Shown: in pieces, positions 60,801-64,000 of the stretch
How the letters are laid out: each line of letters begins with the position of its first letter
Numbering within the stretch: the first letter of the stretch is position 1
The notes under the pieces: model-generated
The model's database searches: none
What the model was told of the DNA's origin: nothing
What the model saw: the letters and a program-made list of their open reading frames with translations, nothing else
Assembly (NCBI RefSeq): GCF_001938945.1
Contig: NZ_MKIO01000017.1
Span: forward strand, 84,554 to 148,553
DNA from: Xaviernesmea rhizosphaerae
Lineage (GTDB): Bacteria; Pseudomonadota; Alphaproteobacteria; Rhizobiales; Rhizobiaceae
Length of the DNA stretch: 64,000 nucleotides
Direction: 5' to 3'
Position numbers and translations under genes: made by a program

Positions 60801-62296
60801 AATCTGCCGACGGATCGCAGAAAAATGCCATTTATGGCCTGACGGACAAGACCTATACGGGCGAGGTTCAGACCCTCAATGCAGCAGGGAAGATGATCGA
60901 TCTGCTGCGTGTGCATGCCGATGGGACGCCCGATTATCATGAGATCAGCGCGAGCGATGGCAGCAAGGAATATCTCTTCTATGATGCCAAGGGCAATCTG
61001 CTGAACGATGTGACGGTCGATGCCGCTGGCAACCGCACGACACTCACTTATGATGCGACCATAGGCAAGCTTGCGCGCATGATCGTCGAAAAGGATGGTA
61101 ACGTCGAAACGACCACCTATTCCTCGGGCGTGAAGTCGGGAGTCTCGATCCAATTCAAGTCGGGCGCGCAGGAAACCGTCACCTTCGATGCCACCAGCGG
61201 CAAGGTCACGTCCGACATCGTCAAGAATGCCGATGGCAGCGGCATCACCAAGCTTTATGTCGACGGCGTGCTCTCGCGGCAGTACGAAAAGTACATCGAT
61301 GGTTCGCAGAAGAATTCCCTCTACGGCCTCACCGGCAAGACCTATGTCACAGAGGTGCAGACGGTCGATGCCAAGGGCAATCTCATCGACATCCAGCGCA
61401 GCCATGCGGATGGCTCGCCCGATTATCGCGAGATCACCAAGGCCGACGGGACCAAGGAATATCTTTTCTATGATGCCAAGGGCGCGTTGCTCAACGATGT
61501 GACGGTGGGAACCGATGGCGGCCGCACCACGCTGGCCTACGATGCCCTGACCGGCAAGATGGCGCAAAGCACGGTGCAGGCGGCCGATGGCACGCTGACG
61601 GTCAAAACCTTTGTCGCCGGCATTCTCACCGCCCAGACCATCAAGGCCCCGGATGGCAGCGTGGATTACATGAGCTATAACAAGGTGGGGCTGAGCTACA
61701 CCACCGTGCATCAGGTGGCCGACAAGGCCGGCAACATCACGCTGCTCGAGCGCCTGCATGCCGATGGTACCTTCGACTATCGCGAAGAGCGCCATGCCGA
61801 CGGCTCCAAGGACTTCTACTATTACGATGTGAAGGGACAGATCACCGCGCATGTCGATACCGCGGCCGACAATTCGCGGGTTGTCGATACCTATCTGACG
61901 AATGGAACCGGCGACATCCGCACCGACAGCTATGACAACATGCTCAAGCTTCTGGTGAGCAACCTCGCCCATTCGGACGGCAGCCATGACATCACGCTCT
62001 ATGCCGACAAGCAAACCTTTCACGGCGGGGCAGGCAGCGACACCATCCAGTTCCGCAATACGGTGTCCGGCAGCTTCGTCTATGAGGGAGGAAAGGATAC
62101 GCTGGTCAGCTTCAATCTGGTAAACGGGGCGCAGGACCATGTCGTTCTCGACAAGAGCTGGGCCGGAAGTTTCTCCGATCTGCATCTGTCCCAGCAGGGT
62201 CTTGATACGGTCATCAGCTTCGACAAGGACGACAGCATCGTTCTGAGCAACACCATTGTCTCCAGCGTGACGGCAGACCACTTCTTCTTCGTGTGA
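57899..62296 (+). CDS. Giant secreted protein: clan-A glycoside hydrolase, long/short repeats, RTX-like C-terminus
   Basis: A 1465-residue protein with no classical signal peptide. Residues about 14-400 form a glycoside-hydrolase TIM barrel: SFVGSIGINTSGGYSINGY, acid/base N117-E118 in VEGLNEANV, AHAYPHTG, and nucleophile E219 in IVTETGYTTY. After a linker, residues about 500-1330 hold repeat units marked by HADGT-x2-YRE, KEYLFYDAKGALLNDVTV and RTTLTYDA, resembling YD/RHS-type beta repeats. The markers lie 162, 118, 162, 163 and 118 residues apart, so long and short units alternate. The C-terminus has one RTX-like HGGAGSDTIQF and ends VTADHFFFV, as in type I secretion substrates. Neighbours are a polymerase-like protein and a flippase, so it probably trims or binds surface glycan. 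CGGAGA precedes ATG 57899. Confidence 0.85.
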   Translation: MALSPANNTTAVSAASFVGSIGINTSGGYSINGYKNSSLVISSLQYLGISSVRDTLPAAGQGKPVIDAMAAAGIKFDFVTSASIADGGAPALASYVATLQAFQAAHPGAILTVEGLNEANVSNSIYDHAFTMEAAAAFQKALYGAVKGAAGLSNVSVINLSISHDSLADYKALGDLGQYSDFANAHAYPHTGTLGDPSMEYSMGLAQGASSKDPLIVTETGYTTYQSAAGLGASETAQAKLILNNLLNAYENGSQKTYIHTLLDTSDSAYRGDMEVYFGLFHEDGTPKLAATALHNFTTILRFGDDGTAKAGTVFDYALSGAPDQTHSMVMQKSAGVYDIVVWRDTIVWDEKTKQDLTPRTANTSLDLGKVQSVVYVYDPLKGTAPIATYHDVRSITLPLSDHALIVEIGAKGPVVETPPQAANSKLTMTSADFVAKIDTLAQTSGIQSITLSDSQVLKVSSVETMKHIIQKYGALLSKVAGDTVFSVTYGEATWQKVQTFDEAGNLLSRTDYGLSNGKIVSECKVALDGSFVYTAFNIVGRDYTIEKQTVNAKGQVTDLLRSHADGTPAYREVTRSDGKEYLYYNAKGALLNDVTVALDGSRTTLTYDAVTGKLARMIVAKDGNIETTTYSAGVKTGVSTLFKSGAQETATFDSVSGKVTSDVMKNADGSSVTKLYVNGVLSRQYEKYADGSQKNYINGLTGKTYVNEVQTVDAKGNLIDILRSHADGSLAYREKTDALGNKHYMSYDAQGRLLGDATVATDGTRTTLSYDVATGKMTQSSLQSADGTLTVKTFVNGVLTAQAIKKADGSADYTSYNKTGLSYATLHQVVDKAGKIVLLERVHADGTFEYREITKIDGGKQFLSFNPKGALLNDVTVGADGSRTTLTYDAATGTLSRTIVEKSDSAETTTFIAGIKTAVSTLFKSGVQKTLTFDAAGKVASDSLQNADGSSVTKLYVNGVLSRQFEKSADGSQKNAIYGLTDKTYTGEVQTLNAAGKMIDLLRVHADGTPDYHEISASDGSKEYLFYDAKGNLLNDVTVDAAGNRTTLTYDATIGKLARMIVEKDGNVETTTYSSGVKSGVSIQFKSGAQETVTFDATSGKVTSDIVKNADGSGITKLYVDGVLSRQYEKYIDGSQKNSLYGLTGKTYVTEVQTVDAKGNLIDIQRSHADGSPDYREITKADGTKEYLFYDAKGALLNDVTVGTDGGRTTLAYDALTGKMAQSTVQAADGTLTVKTFVAGILTAQTIKAPDGSVDYMSYNKVGLSYTTVHQVADKAGNITLLERLHADGTFDYREERHADGSKDFYYYDVKGQITAHVDTAADNSRVVDTYLTNGTGDIRTDSYDNMLKLLVSNLAHSDGSHDITLYADKQTFHGGAGSDTIQFRNTVSGSFVYEGGKDTLVSFNLVNGAQDHVVLDKSWAGSFSDLHLSQQGLDTVISFDKDDSIVLSNTIVSSVTADHFFFV
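59588..61759 (+). repeat. In-gene long/short tandem repeat block of the giant glycosidase
   Basis: The HADG marker codons start at 59588, 60074, 60428, 60914, 61403 and 61757. Intervals are 486, 354, 486, 489 and 354 bases, all multiples of three, giving the order long-short-long-long-short. Long units hold ETTTYSAGVKTGVSTLFKSG and KLYVNGVLSRQYEKYADGSQ segments; short units lack these and instead have TVKTFVNGVLTAQAIKKADG and LSYATLHQVVDKAG. The pattern suggests duplication of a long-short block followed by an extra long unit. Confidence 0.85.
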
Positions 62297-62337
62297 CGCG
62301 GCTCCAGGCTTTTCTGGCGCGAGCCTGACAGGAAAAG

Positions 62338-62366
62338 ACGCGGGCGGGGACATCCTCGCCCGCGTC
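62338..62366 (+). terminator. Hairpin after the giant glycosidase gene
   Basis: GACGCGGGCG and CGCCCGCGTC form a ten-pair perfect stem at about 62338-62366, some 40 bases after the stop. There is no T-run, so termination is inferred from position. Confidence 0.6.
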
Positions 62367-62412
62367 ATGCGTGCGAGACCGGCTGCGCGTCCGGGCACGT
62401 ACGCCCTGCACA

Positions 62413-62480
62413 TGAGAGAGCATCGAGCGCGCCCTGTTTTCGGCCCAATGCTCTCGACTTTTGTCTGCGCATCGGATTCA
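62413..62480. repeat. RIME-like partial repeat between glycosidase and flippase genes
   Basis: GAGAGCATCGAGCG...CCCAATGCTCTCG gives an outer palindrome and is followed by a GCGCATCGGATT piece at 62471-62482. It is a rearranged copy of the dispersed element. Confidence 0.5.
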
Positions 62481-62591
62481 ACCAAAAGCACGCTCCCGCC
62501 TTTTGGTCGATCGTCCCAGCTTTGACAGGATCTCCATCTTGATGTTCTCCAACCCGTCTCAGCGCGTTCTCCCTGCAGCCGCGCCGGCCGC

Positions 62592-63854
62592 ATGAGCGAG
62601 GGAGGTTCGAGCGGGGGGCGGCTGCAGCGCTGGAATATGCTCGCGCGCTTTTCGGGCATCTTTTCCGCGCTGATCTATTCCGGCGCGAATTTCCTGCTCG
62701 TCTTCCTGCTGCAAAGCCAGGTGTCGCGGCTGGAATTTGGCGTGTTCGCTCTTTCGCAGGTTTTTCTGCAATTCGGCGGCAGCCTGTGCATGGCGCTTTT
62801 TGCCACGCCGATCCAGGTTCATGCCGCGCGGCCGGAAGCCTGGCGCGCCAATTTCGGCAGCTTTTCGAAGGCGAATCTGTTGTGCGCCGTCCTGTTTGGC
62901 GCCCTCAGTGCCGCCATCGTTGAAGGCCTCGGCGCAGGGCGCGGCTTTGCCGCTCTGTTCCTGCTGCTCGTGGTTCTCAGCGCCGTGCGGCTCTTCTTGC
63001 GCTCAGCAGAACTGGCACGGGAAAACTATCGGCCTGCCATGCTGGCCGATGCCGTCTATGGCGTTGTCGTGCTGGCCGGCGCCGGCCTGCTGCTTGTTTC
63101 CGGCCGCATGAGCAATGTCTCCGTCGTGATCGTCCAGATCCTCGGCTGCCTGACGGTCTGTCCGATCCTGCCTGCGGCCAGCCGCCTCGCACTGGAAACG
63201 CTGGGAGCGGCGAGCCTGACGCCCTACCTGCACAGCCTGCGCGATCATGGGCGCTGGTTGCTCTTGAATGTGCTGACGACGGAGGCCACCGCCAATGCGC
63301 ATTCCTATCTCGTCGGCTTTCTGCTGGGCCCTTCCGCCTATGCGCCGATCGCGGCGCTGACGCTTCTCTATCGCCCGGCCAATATCGTCGTTCAGGCCAT
63401 GACGCAGTATGAACGGCCGCGCATGGCCGCCGCGCTCCTTGAGCGCCAGCGCGATGTGCTTCGAGGCGCCGTCCGGCTTTTCCGCGGGGTCTCGCTTGGC
63501 ATCTGCTTTGTGAATATCGTTCTGGTCGCCGCCATTCTCTGGCTGCTGCCGGGCCTGATCGGAACCGGCGCCTATGATCGGGACGAACTGGTCCTTGCCG
63601 CAGCATTCCTTGCTGTGATCACTCTGGCCCGCAGCTTGCGCGGCCCGGAAACAGCGGCGCTTCAGGCAGGCGCGCATTTTCGTGCGCTTTCGATGGCCTC
63701 TGTCTACGCCGCGCCGATCAGCCTGATCGGCACGACGCTGATCGTTCTGGCCCTGCCGCCCGGGCACGCCGCTCTCTCGCTCGCTGGCATTGCCATCGGC
63801 GAATTCGCCCTGACATTTCTGTGCGCCCGGCTCTACGCGCGCCGCTTCGCCTGA
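62592..63854 (+). CDS. Wzx/O-antigen flippase-like membrane protein
   Basis: A 420-residue membrane protein with about twelve hydrophobic spans and short loops, consistent with the MOP/MATE-like polysaccharide exporters. The start MSEGGSSGGRLQRWNMLARF is followed by GIFSALIYSGANFLLVFLLQ and VSRLEFGVFALSQVFLQFGG, a pattern typical of Wzx-like proteins (the R-x-EFG segment after helix one). Basic loops such as LYRPANIVVQAMTQYERPRM are also characteristic. It would move lipid-linked oligosaccharide across the inner membrane. The polymerase-like gene 5 kb away is its likely partner. Glycosyltransferases are not in the window; they may lie beyond the right edge. Confidence 0.8.
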   Translation: MSEGGSSGGRLQRWNMLARFSGIFSALIYSGANFLLVFLLQSQVSRLEFGVFALSQVFLQFGGSLCMALFATPIQVHAARPEAWRANFGSFSKANLLCAVLFGALSAAIVEGLGAGRGFAALFLLLVVLSAVRLFLRSAELARENYRPAMLADAVYGVVVLAGAGLLLVSGRMSNVSVVIVQILGCLTVCPILPAASRLALETLGAASLTPYLHSLRDHGRWLLLNVLTTEATANAHSYLVGFLLGPSAYAPIAALTLLYRPANIVVQAMTQYERPRMAAALLERQRDVLRGAVRLFRGVSLGICFVNIVLVAAILWLLPGLIGTGAYDRDELVLAAAFLAVITLARSLRGPETAALQAGAHFRALSMASVYAAPISLIGTTLIVLALPPGHAALSLAGIAIGEFALTFLCARLYARRFA

Positions 63855-63905
63855 GTTCGCACGCAGACCGACGATCACGTGCAGGCCGCTGCTCTGGATT
63901 TTGTT

Positions 63906-63959
63906 CTTGCGTCAGGTTTTTCCGAAAACCGGTTCCCACTTTTCGGTCTGATGCTCTAG
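63906..63959. repeat. RIME-like repeat downstream of the flippase gene (reverse orientation)
   Basis: The reverse complement begins CTAGAGCATCAGACCGAAAA and contains GGTTTTCGGAAAAA, close to the consensus element. It is followed by the window edge. One palindrome is complete. Confidence 0.65.
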
Positions 63960-64000
63960 GCTCAGGACTCATAAATCACAACCAAAAGATAACGGTTGCA

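Noticed and set aside
57899..62296. RHS/YD polymorphic toxin
   Set aside because: The N-terminus is a glycosidase-like barrel, there is no RHS core hallmark or variable toxin tip, and no immunity gene follows.

Overview
The window reads as a contiguous piece of a high-GC alphaproteobacterial chromosome, almost certainly Rhizobiaceae (Rhizobium/Agrobacterium relatives). The main evidence is the conserved rhizobial block coaBC - ubiB - ubiE - mutM - rpsT - dnaA, a complete-looking Tad/Cpa pilus locus in the rhizobial order, a bacteriophytochrome with an HWE kinase and a C-terminal receiver, and many copies of a GCATCGGACCGAAAAG-type intergenic palindrome typical of that family. No tRNA, rRNA, CRISPR array or recognisable insertion-sequence transposase was seen.

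Layout. 1-7.1 kb: a truncated M20 peptidase, a MarR regulator, a 35-residue membrane peptide not annotated by length-based callers, a small membrane protein, DNA polymerase I and a 2OG-Fe(II) oxygenase. 7.1-12.4 kb: an RND efflux operon (periplasmic lipoprotein, pump, TetR regulator as last gene) with a dyad operator upstream. 12.6-16.6 kb: an amino-sugar operon (BadF-type kinase, GntR/HutC regulator, SIS-domain glucosamine-6-phosphate deaminase-like protein, nagA). 16.7-19.1 kb: an amidase and a CysZ/EI24-like membrane protein. 19.1-34.7 kb: the housekeeping block, interrupted between coaBC and ubiB by bphO-bphP and macAB. A tandem array of 56-bp palindromes sits between mutM and rpsT. A 1.3-kb non-coding region precedes dnaA.

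34.8-49.4 kb: an M17 aminopeptidase, then the Tad pilus system: tadD on one strand, and on the other three overlapping Flp pilin genes, cpaA, cpaB-C-D-E-F, tadB and tadC. A stand-alone secretin N-terminal-domain protein and two TadE-type pseudopilins diverge from the pilins. 49.6-51.8 kb: deoB and add (nucleoside salvage), translationally coupled. 52.0-53.9 kb: a DUF1206 membrane protein and an LpsL-like UDP-glucuronate epimerase.

54-64 kb is an accessory, surface-polysaccharide region. It holds a 269-bp nested palindromic element that can fold as a three-way junction, a LacI regulator with spaced operator-like sites, a low-GC polysaccharide polymerase-like protein, a 1465-residue protein joining a clan-A glycoside hydrolase domain to five long/short wall- or YD-like repeat units and an RTX-like C-terminus (probable type I secretion substrate), and a Wzx/O-antigen flippase-like protein. 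This region and the repeat families are the least explained parts of the window.
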